A stretch of 53,099 bases of DNA from UBA4582 sp047630175. Its GTDB lineage: Bacteria; Pseudomonadota; Gammaproteobacteria; Pseudomonadales; Azotimanducaceae. A program made the translations under genes and the position numbers. The notes under the pieces were generated by a model. It saw only the letters and a list, made by a program, of their open reading frames with translations, searched no databases and was not told the DNA's origin. The stretch's first letter is position 1. The number at the start of each line of letters is the position of its first letter. Positions 25,108 through 32,870 of this stretch are shown here, piece after piece. The stretch is taken from positions 1 to 53,099 of the forward strand of contig JBLHVI010000017.1 in assembly GCA_047630175.1 (NCBI GenBank). Reading direction: 5' to 3'.

Positions 25108-25616
25108 CTAGGCGAAAGCGCCGAGTCTATGCGATTTGCTAGCGTCTAATAGCGCGTAGATTCTTGCGGCCATATTGTTGAAAATGCCAGAAAGCGCATA
25201 GTCTGGAAGCAGGTTGTCGAGCTCGTCAGGGTCTGCTTTCAGGTCGTACAGTTGGACCATGCCTGTTAGTTCGCTGGCGTGAATATACATGTGTCACCGT
25301 AAACGAGATGCCTTTTAGTCCGCGTTTTGCAACAACTTTTGAAGGTGACGATGGGATAACTGTGCCGTGCTCGTTTACCATAACGATACGGGTGCTATCC
25401 GGCCATGATCGCGGCGCCTTTCGTTTGCCAGACGCTGAGAGCTGGGTTGCACCACAAACGAGTGATCGACCAAACCCCAATCGTCAGCGTGTTGGATAGG
25501 CCTTTGCCGCGGTTAATTATGGCCTGATTGACATTGACTGGGGTGTTGAAAAACATCCCGCCATTGCGATGTCGGTAAAAGACGCTGTGGGGGGCTATGT
25601 TGGCCGAGAAACGCAT
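25108..25616 (-). pseudogene. Sulfatase remnant with frameshifts
   Basis: The last open piece (25108-25290) reads YIHASELTGMVQLYDLKAD then PDELDNLLPD, matching the C-terminal motif of arylsulfatase-type sulfatases (ELYDLxxDPxExxNL). Upstream pieces in two other frames include NTPVNVNQAIINRGKG and STRIVMVNEHGTVI, which could be the preceding sulfatase segments but are only weakly similar. The catalytic Cys/Ser-x-Pro-x-Arg region is absent. The C-terminal match is clear; the extent of the remnant is uncertain. Confidence 0.5.
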
Positions 25617-25752
25617 TAATTTTGCGCAGCAATGAACCTAATGACTGTCGTTATCACGTCGATACCGTCACCAAAGGACAACGTGGTTCTACGCGCGCTG
25701 CGGGTGAGGAAAGCGCAGGTAGCAAGATGGGGGACAAAAACAGCTGAAGCGC

Positions 25753-27426
25753 TTAATTCAGCAGCGCTTCGAAGCGGTTCTTGGATCGAAGGGCTATCGC
25801 TTTTTTATTCTCATCGATAATATTCTCTTCGTTGAGTAGTGTTGCGATGACGAGCCGGGGATCAATTGAGGAGTTCGCCATAGCTCTGTCAAGGCATTTT
25901 CGAGCCTCCTCAATTCTGTCGAGGTTGAGGTTCGCGAATACTAAGCCGAAGGCTGCATAAGCATTGTCAGACTCCCGTACGCGCACGGAAAGGTTGAGGG
26001 CATCTAACATTTCCTCAAATCTACCACTCCAAAAAAATGCCAGTGACAGATTAAAGTAGAGCATGTGGATACGTGGGTCCTGCGGACTGAGGCGCAGTGC
26101 TCTTTCGCAGAGTTCGATGCCTTTTTCGGTTTCTTTCTCTGCCGCAGTCAATACACCGGCCAGCGCTAAATAATTAGAGTTGCAAGGTTCAAGCTGGATG
26201 GCTCTTTCGATCTGTGACAGTGCTCCCTTCCGATCGCCGGTAACATTACCGTAAACGGCTATGGCGTAAAGCGCCAAGGGGTTGTTGGGGGCAAGTGCCA
26301 GGGATTTTTCGGCATACTCACTGGCTTGAACCATTTCGCTCAGATCTGGCGACCAGCCCACGGACACACGATTCGCATAAATCACACCGAGTGCGGCATA
26401 AGGGTCTGCATAATTTGGGTCCGCTGCAATCGCATTCTTCATGTGCGAGATAGCGATTTCTGAGCTTGTCTTAGTATAGTTATAATTCCACGCAGCCCAG
26501 CCTTTTTTAAAGTGGGACCAAGCATCCATGCGAACTTCGTCGACCCGTAGCGCCTCGGCGATCTGAATATTCGGCAGTAGCTGAGTAACAATGGCTTCAG
26601 TTAATTCGTCTTGGAGGTCAAATATATCGTCAATTTGACTGTCAATTCGAGCTGCCCAAACCGTAGCTTCAGAGCTAGTATCAACCAGTTGAACGCTCAG
26701 TCTAAGCTTGGTGCCTGATATGCGAAGTGTTCCATCAACCAGCAGGCCAACGCCCAATTGACTGCCGATCTCGCGGTAGTTAACGGCCCGGTCCTTGTAC
26801 ATATGCGTTGAATTTCTCGATATGACGTATAGCCCACTAATGCGGCATAACATTGTCGTACAGTCTTGGCTGATTCCTTCTGCAAGAAATTCATGCTCTT
26901 CATTTGAGCCGAGATGGCGAAAAGGCAAGAGTGCTATTGCAATTTTACGATCAGGAAGTGTGTAATTTCGAACAATAGCGGCGGCTGGTAAGTCGTCTTC
27001 GATGGCACCACCGAGGGTGGCTTCGAGAAGTTTTGCAAGGAACACCGACTCTTGATACCGATGCCGTTCGATTGCTTGCTTATGCCCTAAGCTTAATTTC
27101 AAGCCGGGTGGTAGTTCAGCAGGGCAGAGGAATACAGGGAGTACGGCTTTCTCGAGGTCAAGCGCATAACTGATTTCTCTGGCGCAATGTTCCGATTTAA
27201 GTGAAAACGGGGACACGTAGTAAAGAAATAGGGTGCAAGCTTCGATGGCGTTTGCGATCTCATCTCGCCAGGAACTTCCCGCTCTGATGCCCTCGTCATA
27301 CCAAATTTTGATGCCATTATCATGCAGCCAGATAAGGTCGCGATAAACTTCCTCATCGTCTTTGTGTGCGTAGCTGACGAAAACGAAATTATCGGATCCC
27401 CGGTAAGCTGGAAATGGTAGATCCAT
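25753..27426 (-). CDS. TIR - TolB-like - TPR protein
   Basis: A 557-residue protein with three parts. Residues 10-140 are a TIR_2 domain (FVFVSYAHKDDEEV, IKIWYDEGIRAG, SSWRDEI) with CAREISYAL, where Glu84 matches the catalytic glutamate of NAD-cleaving TIR domains. Residues about 160-290 resemble the TolB/CsgG N-terminal domain often found with adenylate cyclases (IAIALLPFRHLGSNEEHEFL, VDGTLRISGTKLRLSVQLVD). Residues about 300-545 are tetratricopeptide repeats (ADPNYADPYAALGVIYANR, APNNPLALYAIAVYGNV). No signal peptide is seen. It could be a sensor or scaffold that cleaves NAD+; a defence role is possible but no partner defence gene is near. Confidence 0.85.
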   Translation of the reverse strand: MDLPFPAYRGSDNFVFVSYAHKDDEEVYRDLIWLHDNGIKIWYDEGIRAGSSWRDEIANAIEACTLFLYYVSPFSLKSEHCAREISYALDLEKAVLPVFLCPAELPPGLKLSLGHKQAIERHRYQESVFLAKLLEATLGGAIEDDLPAAAIVRNYTLPDRKIAIALLPFRHLGSNEEHEFLAEGISQDCTTMLCRISGLYVISRNSTHMYKDRAVNYREIGSQLGVGLLVDGTLRISGTKLRLSVQLVDTSSEATVWAARIDSQIDDIFDLQDELTEAIVTQLLPNIQIAEALRVDEVRMDAWSHFKKGWAAWNYNYTKTSSEIAISHMKNAIAADPNYADPYAALGVIYANRVSVGWSPDLSEMVQASEYAEKSLALAPNNPLALYAIAVYGNVTGDRKGALSQIERAIQLEPCNSNYLALAGVLTAAEKETEKGIELCERALRLSPQDPRIHMLYFNLSLAFFWSGRFEEMLDALNLSVRVRESDNAYAAFGLVFANLNLDRIEEARKCLDRAMANSSIDPRLVIATLLNEENIIDENKKAIALRSKNRFEALLN

Positions 27427-27468
27427 TAAAAATACGGTCCCTTGATCAAGATCGGGCTACTATAGCAG

Positions 27469-27497
27469 TTGACTGCCTCTAAAATAACCAATATTGT
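27469..27497 (+). promoter_or_regulatory. Sigma-70-type promoter for the aminotransferase operon
   Basis: TTGACT (27469-27474) and TATTGT (27492-27497) are separated by 17 bp. Transcription would begin near 27504, ahead of the start codon chosen at 27524. An in-frame TTG at 27494 falls inside the -10 element and so cannot be the start of this transcript. Confidence 0.6.
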
Positions 27498-27523
27498 TTT
27501 TGAAAAGTTTAATGGGGAACATA

Positions 27524-28870
27524 ATGGAAGTCAGTGATGTCGCGGTACCTGTATTCCCACCCGGTCCGAAGTCGCAGGCCTTGCTACAAAGACTTCAACA
27601 CGCCATCGGTAGCGCAAATTACACCGGGCTCTACGGAATTTCGCTCGAGAAGGGCGAAAACTACCTCGTTCAAGACGTCGATGGCAATATTTATGTAGAC
27701 TGTCTCTCCAGCGCGTCCTCTTGTTCTCTCGGCTATGGTCAAGACTTTTTGATCAAGGCTTATAGTGACAGTGCCAAAGATATTCAACAGACCTGCTTCA
27801 CTTATTCACCGAACGTGCATGCGATAGAACTTGCGGAGAAGTTAAAAGCGCTCTGGCCCGATCAAAGTGAAGTGAGGGTTATGCTAGGGCTGTCAGGCTC
27901 TGACTCGTCTGGCGGGGCGATCAAAGCGCTACGTAAGTATACAAAAAAGCCGAAAGTCATCCACTTTAAGAATGACTATCATGGCTCAACCGGGTTGAGT
28001 CAACAGGCTTCAGACTACGGATCTTTAGACGACGGTATCTATAGTCAGAACGATCTTTTCATTGAGCATTCTTTTCCAACGACAGATGCGCAAGCAGCGC
28101 AGCGATTGATAGAAATAGCGGCAGATCTTGCGCTCGAGGACGTCGGGGGCATCATCTGCGAGGTCATTCAGGGCGACGCGGGTATTGTTGTCCCACCTGC
28201 CGGTTTTATAAAAGGGCTTCGAGAGCTAACTGATGCCACGGGTACGTTGCTCATTGTTGACGAGGTTCAGTCAGGGATGGGGCGAACCGGTAAATGGTGG
28301 GCGTTTGAACACGAGGATATCGTGCCTGACATGATCGTTACGGCGAAGGGGTTGTCGGGTGGCTATGCGCCTATTTCTGCCGTTATCGGTCGCAAAGAGA
28401 TCATCGACAGCCTATCGGCGGGCCAACACATATTTACATTTGGGGGCCATCCTCCATCCGCTGCCGTAGCGTGTGCTGTTATAGATTATATTCGTGAAAA
28501 AAATTTGCCAGATCATGCTGCTAGTCTTGGTAGCTACCTGATTGGAGAGCTCGAGGTAATCAAGGCGGTATTTCCGCAGCAGATTCTGCAAGTACGCGGC
28601 AAAGGACTGATGATAGGTCTGCAGATAAATATCGATGCCAGTGACATTGCTGGAAAGGTTTTCGCCACACGATGCGCTGAAAAAGGCCTATATGTCGGTT
28701 TCTTTGGTGTCGATGCTGACATCGTGCGTATTCAGCCGCCTTTGATCCTTGATCAAAAAGGTGCGGATTTCATCCTCGCGACTATTAAGGATGTTGCGGT
28801 AGAGATTAGAGACAACAAGGTTCCACAGAAGACCTACGAGAACGTTAATAAGTATTCGATAGGAATTTAA
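27524..28870 (+). CDS. Class-III PLP aminotransferase
   Basis: A 448-residue fold-type I aminotransferase of the omega/4-aminobutyrate class. The diagnostic stretch LLIVDEVQSGMGRTGKWWAF and DMIVTAKGLSGGYAPISAV contains the PLP lysine, Lys275; HFKNDYHGSTGLS and FTFGGHPPSAAVA are also standard. Such enzymes move an amino group from a terminal amine (for example diaminobutyrate, ornithine, GABA, taurine) to a keto acid; the substrate cannot be read from sequence. The start has GGGGA six bases upstream. A permuted papain-like gene follows after 24 bp, forming a two-gene operon. Confidence 0.93.
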   Translation: MEVSDVAVPVFPPGPKSQALLQRLQHAIGSANYTGLYGISLEKGENYLVQDVDGNIYVDCLSSASSCSLGYGQDFLIKAYSDSAKDIQQTCFTYSPNVHAIELAEKLKALWPDQSEVRVMLGLSGSDSSGGAIKALRKYTKKPKVIHFKNDYHGSTGLSQQASDYGSLDDGIYSQNDLFIEHSFPTTDAQAAQRLIEIAADLALEDVGGIICEVIQGDAGIVVPPAGFIKGLRELTDATGTLLIVDEVQSGMGRTGKWWAFEHEDIVPDMIVTAKGLSGGYAPISAVIGRKEIIDSLSAGQHIFTFGGHPPSAAVACAVIDYIREKNLPDHAASLGSYLIGELEVIKAVFPQQILQVRGKGLMIGLQINIDASDIAGKVFATRCAEKGLYVGFFGVDADIVRIQPPLILDQKGADFILATIKDVAVEIRDNKVPQKTYENVNKYSIGI

Positions 28871-28894
28871 TTCGGTTTACGTAAGGAGATAAAA

Positions 28895-29581
28895 GTGAGC
28901 GAAACACAAGATTGGGATACGTTCTTTAGTGATATGGAAACCGGTGACGTGATCCTCATGCATGGATTGTTTAACAGCAGTATCTTTATAGAAGCTGTCT
29001 CTGAATGTGACTACTCCCACGCAGCGATTGTTGTTATGTCGCAGGATATCGACGTTGAAGGGATTGAACCGGGAATACCGTTGCTGTTTGAAAGCAACAT
29101 CGAATCTGCGCCCAACCCTAATCATTACAAAGTTGAAGATGTCATATTACACAAAGCTAAGAGTGGACCAATCCTTGATCTTCTTCGACAACGTATCAGC
29201 GTAAACTATGCGTTGAAAGACGACAGTAATGTGGCTAAAAGAAAACTGACGGTGTCGCGTAACCCGGAGATGTACGCGCAACTTAAGCAGGTTATCTCGG
29301 CTATTCATGCCGACGATTTTCCGGCCATACCTGTTGGTGAAATGACAAATTATCTCAAAGGTAGGCTAGCGAATAGTCCCGTGACCGATAGCAGTTTTTT
29401 TTGCAGCCAACTCGTCGCTCACACATACAAGGCTTGGGGGCTCTTGACGAGCGAACATGTTGATAATTGGTATGCCCCAGCCTGTTTTGCAGACGGCAAA
29501 TGGCAAGTAGCCCTCGAAGGGAGTGCGAACCTGGGGCCGCCTATATTGTTGAACACATCAACGATTCCAGCACCTGAGTAA
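28895..29581 (+). CDS. Permuted papain-like (NlpC/P60, YiiX-type) enzyme
   Basis: A 228-residue protein that has the circularly permuted NlpC/P60 order: the His motif first (GDVILMHG, then CDYSHAAIVV with His42) and the Cys motif last (DSSFFCSQLVAHTYKAWGLL with Cys170). This group includes YiiX/YebB-like proteins and LRAT-type acyltransferases; members act as peptidases, amidases or acyl transferases. The start is GTG with AAGGAG six bases upstream, 24 bp after the aminotransferase. No signal peptide or membrane segment is seen, so it works in the cytoplasm, unlike cell-wall NlpC/P60 hydrolases. With the aminotransferase it could build or break an amide of an amine; this is inference. Confidence 0.75.
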   Translation: MSETQDWDTFFSDMETGDVILMHGLFNSSIFIEAVSECDYSHAAIVVMSQDIDVEGIEPGIPLLFESNIESAPNPNHYKVEDVILHKAKSGPILDLLRQRISVNYALKDDSNVAKRKLTVSRNPEMYAQLKQVISAIHADDFPAIPVGEMTNYLKGRLANSPVTDSSFFCSQLVAHTYKAWGLLTSEHVDNWYAPACFADGKWQVALEGSANLGPPILLNTSTIPAPE

Positions 29582-29759
29582 TGAGGGCAGTGTAAAGCAA
29601 TGCATTATATGCCAAGCGCTCGCCGATTTCGTCGCGCTGAAGGCCCCGTTCTTATTGTCGGCGTTGCATGCTGGATTATTGATGGGCACTGCAAGTTAGT
29701 AGATTGTACCGAGCGGCATAAGCGTTGGTGGCTTCAATCAGGCGGGAAGTCACGTTTAC

Positions 29760-29789
29760 TCTGACCTCATTACTTACTGATGAGTCAGA
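29760..29789. terminator. Inverted repeat between convergent genes
   Basis: TCTGACCTCAT pairs with ATGAGTCAGA with one bulged base. It lies between the end of the papain-like gene and the end of the response-regulator gene, overlapping the latter's stop. It may act as a terminator, but it has no T-run. Confidence 0.3.
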
Positions 29790-30276
29790 TAGCCTTGATC
29801 TTAGAGTTTTTTAATGTCGCTTGTGCATTTTTACGCAATGTTTCAATAGTGTGTTCCCGCTGTGTCGCCATGTTTTCTAGAAATTCAATATACATAGCGT
29901 TGTCTAAAATCCGCGCTATTCTCATCGTCATGACTGTCGCATTTATTGGTTTATAGAGGTAGTCAGCCGCGCCGACTTCAAACCCTAGTTCTTCATTTTC
30001 GCTACCCTCAAGGCCAGTGATGAAAATAATCGGTATTTTCGCAGTTTCCTTGTCTGTTTTGAGTTTTATACAGATTTCGTAGCCATCGATATCCGGTATC
30101 ATAATGTCGAGTAAAATAAGATCGGGCGTGCGACTTTTGATCATACACAAAGCATCCTTGCCTGTATTAGCGATGCAAGTTTCATAGTCCGCCGCTAATG
30201 CCATTGACAGTAGCTGCGCATTGCCTAGTTCATCATCAACGATAGCGACGAGCGGTCTTGATTCTGCGGATCTCAT
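29785..30276 (-). CDS. Response regulator, receiver domain plus short helical tail
   Basis: A 163-residue protein with one receiver domain: acidic pocket in AIVDDELGNA, phospho-Asp in LILLDIMIPDIDGYEI, Thr/Ser in FITGLEG, and Lys in YLYKPINA. A C-terminal helix of about 35 residues (LENMATQREHTIETLRKNA) may dimerise or dock onto a partner; there is no output domain. It is the last gene of the H-NOX operon, so it probably receives phosphate from the hybrid kinase. ATG at 30276 is preferred, nine bases after AGGGAG; an ATG at 30285 is too close to that site. Confidence 0.88.
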   Translation of the reverse strand: MRSAESRPLVAIVDDELGNAQLLSMALAADYETCIANTGKDALCMIKSRTPDLILLDIMIPDIDGYEICIKLKTDKETAKIPIIFITGLEGSENEELGFEVGAADYLYKPINATVMTMRIARILDNAMYIEFLENMATQREHTIETLRKNAQATLKNSKIKAI

Positions 30277-30326
30277 ACTAATCATCTCCCTTTGCTCCGT
30301 AAGTTTGTCAACGATATCTGTATCAT

Positions 30327-32303
30327 TTAATAGGCTTCGATCTTTTTCAGGGATTCTTTCGCGTATTTTTCAATATCCTTCATGTAACAAATTACACCGT
30401 CGATATCTCTGGCGCGGGACAATTTTTCTATTTTCTTCATCCTCCAACCAAGATCTTCGCCGCCGAAACTAGATACGCTGCTAGACAATGTGTGTGCTTC
30501 GTGGACTAGGGATTCATGGTCTCGACGAACCCATGCCGCGAGCAAGTTTGATAAGCGTCTGTTTGTTTCGCCCAGAAACAATGTTCTAACGCGGAAAAAA
30601 TTGGCCTCTCCGATTTGGTTTTTGAGTCGCGCGAGCACTTCAAGATTAGCGGAGGGTAGACCCGATGATTCAATTTCAAGTGGTATTGTGTCCTTTCCAG
30701 CAGGTAACCAAAGACTTAGTTCTCTCGCCAACTCTATATTTTCCATCGGTTTTTTTAAGTATCCCGAGAACCCATGAGCAAGGTATTGATCTATCTGCTC
30801 TGGCTGTACATGAGCAGTCAAAGCAATAACGGGTGGATTGAGCATCATTTTATTGATTTGGTCAGTCGCTTCAATTCCGCCTATGCCGGGCATGGTGATG
30901 TCCATTAAAACCAGGTCGAATGAGATAGCTCTGGCTAGTTCCACTGCTTCTTCACCAGAAGAGGCTGTTCTGACCTCAAGCCCGAGCGTATTAAGAATCA
31001 TCTCAGCGAGCATTAAATTCGTTAGATTGTCATCGACAATCATGACCAGCCCTGAGAAGGAACTTGGCAGTTTCTTTGAACCAAATTGAAGTGTTTTTAT
31101 TGCGGGTTGACTAACGATCTCAAGCATCAGGGTAAAGACAAATTCCGAGCCCACGTCTAGGCAAGACGACACTGAAATATCGGTATGCATTAGCTGGGCT
31201 AACTGTTTGCTGATTTTTAGACCAAGGCCGGTGCCTGCTTCATGGTTTGCTTTTAGGTTCTTACTCCAAAAGGGCTCGAATATCTGTTGCAGGTCATTCT
31301 CAGATATCCCGCAGCCTGTATCAGACACGCTAAATTTCACGGCAGCCTTACCGGCTTCCTCGGAGACAACAACAGTCTCATCGATGCTTATTTCTACGGC
31401 GACGCTGCCCTTGTTTGTGAACTTCACGGCGTTGCTCGCTAGATTTACAAGAATCTGTCGTATTTTCTGGTCGTCTCCTTTGAAGTGCCGGGGCACATTG
31501 TCGTCGACTTTTGTCGTTAGTTTTATCCCTTTTTGTCGGGCTTTGCCTGTCGTCATATCCGTCACGATTTCAACTAATTCGATTATTCCGAATTCGACGG
31601 GTTCGAGCTTCATTCTCCCGGCGTCGATTTTTGAATAATCCAATGCGTAGTTGATGACGTTGAGTAGGCCGCGCGCTGAATTTTGTGCGACCTCGGCTAA
31701 ATACTTACGCTGCCCCTCATGCTTACTTTGTTGCACCAGATGCAATGCGCTGATGACGCTATGCAATGGGGTCCTCATTTCATGGCTCATTACGGCAAAC
31801 AAATCAGTTTTTAACTGGTTGGCGGCATCGGCCGCGTCGCGAGCCTTTATCAGCTGCTCTGTAAGCTTTTCAAGATCTCTAACCATTAGATCCTTGGTTG
31901 CGAGATGAAACCGTTGATCCATTTGAGAATCCAATATGGGGAAATCATCGATTTTCAGTGCGACATTTGGATTGTTTTCTTTCATCCAAGCTGCCCAGGG
32001 AGAGCCGACAAATCTGAATGAACTCGAACCGATGAGTCGAACGATCTGACCACGTAGTGCAATCGTTTCATCTTGGGCTATGAGCAGAAACTGCTTGCCT
32101 TGGCTGTTTTGAAGATCTATGTCTCCCGTTAAAAATTTCGGTCGTTGAGTGCGAAATAACTTCGAGAACGATTTCTCCTGTGAAAATGCTGTCAAATACT
32201 TCTCTAGTGCAGGTGTTAGGAGAGATACCTCGAGTCGATCGTCGATGTTGAAGCACATAGTAAAGAGGCTGTTGAGACAATCAATCTGAGTTTCTTCATG
32301 CAT
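30327..32303 (-). CDS. HNOBA-containing hybrid histidine kinase with receiver and Hpt domains
   Basis: A 658-residue cytoplasmic kinase. Residues 10-150 match the HNOB-associated domain of guanylate cyclases (FNIDDRLEVSLLTPALEKYL, FRFVGSPWAAWM, IDDFPILDSQMDQ), which senses a bound H-NOX partner. After a coiled coil comes HisKA with His174 in VMSHEMRTPL, then HATPase (Asn-rich NLASNAVKF, SDTGCGI, GTGLGL), a receiver domain (Asp468 in LVLMDITMPG), and a C-terminal Hpt with His604 in HEAHTLSSS. Its ATG lies in the end of the H-NOX gene (8-bp overlap). It should autophosphorylate at His174 and pass phosphate via Asp468 and His604 to response regulators such as the two encoded beside it. Confidence 0.93.
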   Translation of the reverse strand: MHEETQIDCLNSLFTMCFNIDDRLEVSLLTPALEKYLTAFSQEKSFSKLFRTQRPKFLTGDIDLQNSQGKQFLLIAQDETIALRGQIVRLIGSSSFRFVGSPWAAWMKENNPNVALKIDDFPILDSQMDQRFHLATKDLMVRDLEKLTEQLIKARDAADAANQLKTDLFAVMSHEMRTPLHSVISALHLVQQSKHEGQRKYLAEVAQNSARGLLNVINYALDYSKIDAGRMKLEPVEFGIIELVEIVTDMTTGKARQKGIKLTTKVDDNVPRHFKGDDQKIRQILVNLASNAVKFTNKGSVAVEISIDETVVVSEEAGKAAVKFSVSDTGCGISENDLQQIFEPFWSKNLKANHEAGTGLGLKISKQLAQLMHTDISVSSCLDVGSEFVFTLMLEIVSQPAIKTLQFGSKKLPSSFSGLVMIVDDNLTNLMLAEMILNTLGLEVRTASSGEEAVELARAISFDLVLMDITMPGIGGIEATDQINKMMLNPPVIALTAHVQPEQIDQYLAHGFSGYLKKPMENIELARELSLWLPAGKDTIPLEIESSGLPSANLEVLARLKNQIGEANFFRVRTLFLGETNRRLSNLLAAWVRRDHESLVHEAHTLSSSVSSFGGEDLGWRMKKIEKLSRARDIDGVICYMKDIEKYAKESLKKIEAY

Positions 32304-32868
32304 GGTCTTCCACCATTGGTCTTATTATTGTGATCAGATAGATGGAGTGTTCTCCTTCACCCCATTGTTCTGTTTGCTTCTCTTCAATGGTCATGTTGGT
32401 GTTAAAAATAATGGGTAACCCTTTGAGTATTCCGGTAACAAATGGGGTTAACCCTTTTCTTGAGCTGCGATAGTGAAACTCGCTGCAATCATTGCTAATA
32501 CGGAATATGTCGAATACAGGTGGACGAAAGTCTACGAAGGAGGCGCTGATTCTTTCATGCAGTTTGTTGAGGTTTTGCAGAAACTCAAAAGGTTCGTTAC
32601 CTGCTAAGTCGAGTAAATTTCCATAATCGGTGGGGGCAAAAACGGTAAGCCAGTAGTGGCCGAATAATTCTAGGAGGTCGTCAACGTCTCTATTCATGTT
32701 TTCTGCTGTCGCAGCGACCAGAGCCATGGTGGTGCTGTCTTTGTATGAGCGCATGCTCAGAAACACGTCAGGTTCAATGCTCGCGGACACCAGAATCGAC
32801 TGCCAAAAATCTTCGCCTCGCGTGTCCAACACCATATTTCGAAGTGCGCAATGGATTAGTCCATACAT
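32296..32868 (-). CDS. H-NOX heme nitric-oxide sensor
   Basis: A 190-residue stand-alone H-NOX protein. It starts MYGLIHCALRNMVLD and has GEDFWQSIL, FGHYWLTVF, YGNLLDLAG, the proximal heme His104 in NLNKLHERI, and the heme-propionate motif Y-x-S-x-R (Tyr133, Ser135, Arg137) in FHYRSSRKGL. H-NOX proteins bind NO through ferrous heme and modulate a partner kinase or cyclase. The partner is the overlapping downstream HNOBA kinase. Whether it binds oxygen cannot be told. Ribosome site GGGGAG lies in the end of the preceding gene. Confidence 0.95.
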   Translation of the reverse strand: MYGLIHCALRNMVLDTRGEDFWQSILVSASIEPDVFLSMRSYKDSTTMALVAATAENMNRDVDDLLELFGHYWLTVFAPTDYGNLLDLAGNEPFEFLQNLNKLHERISASFVDFRPPVFDIFRISNDCSEFHYRSSRKGLTPFVTGILKGLPIIFNTNMTIEEKQTEQWGEGEHSIYLITIIRPMVEDHA

Positions 32869-32870
32869 TG

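Noticed and set aside
25753..29581. Anti-phage defence island around the TIR gene
   Set aside because: No nuclease, cyclase/CD-NTase, SIR2 or Thoeris partner, restriction gene or integrase nearby; the neighbours look metabolic.
29609..29764. 51-codon plus-strand frame after the papain-like gene
   Set aside because: No ribosome site and no recognisable motif; too short to support.
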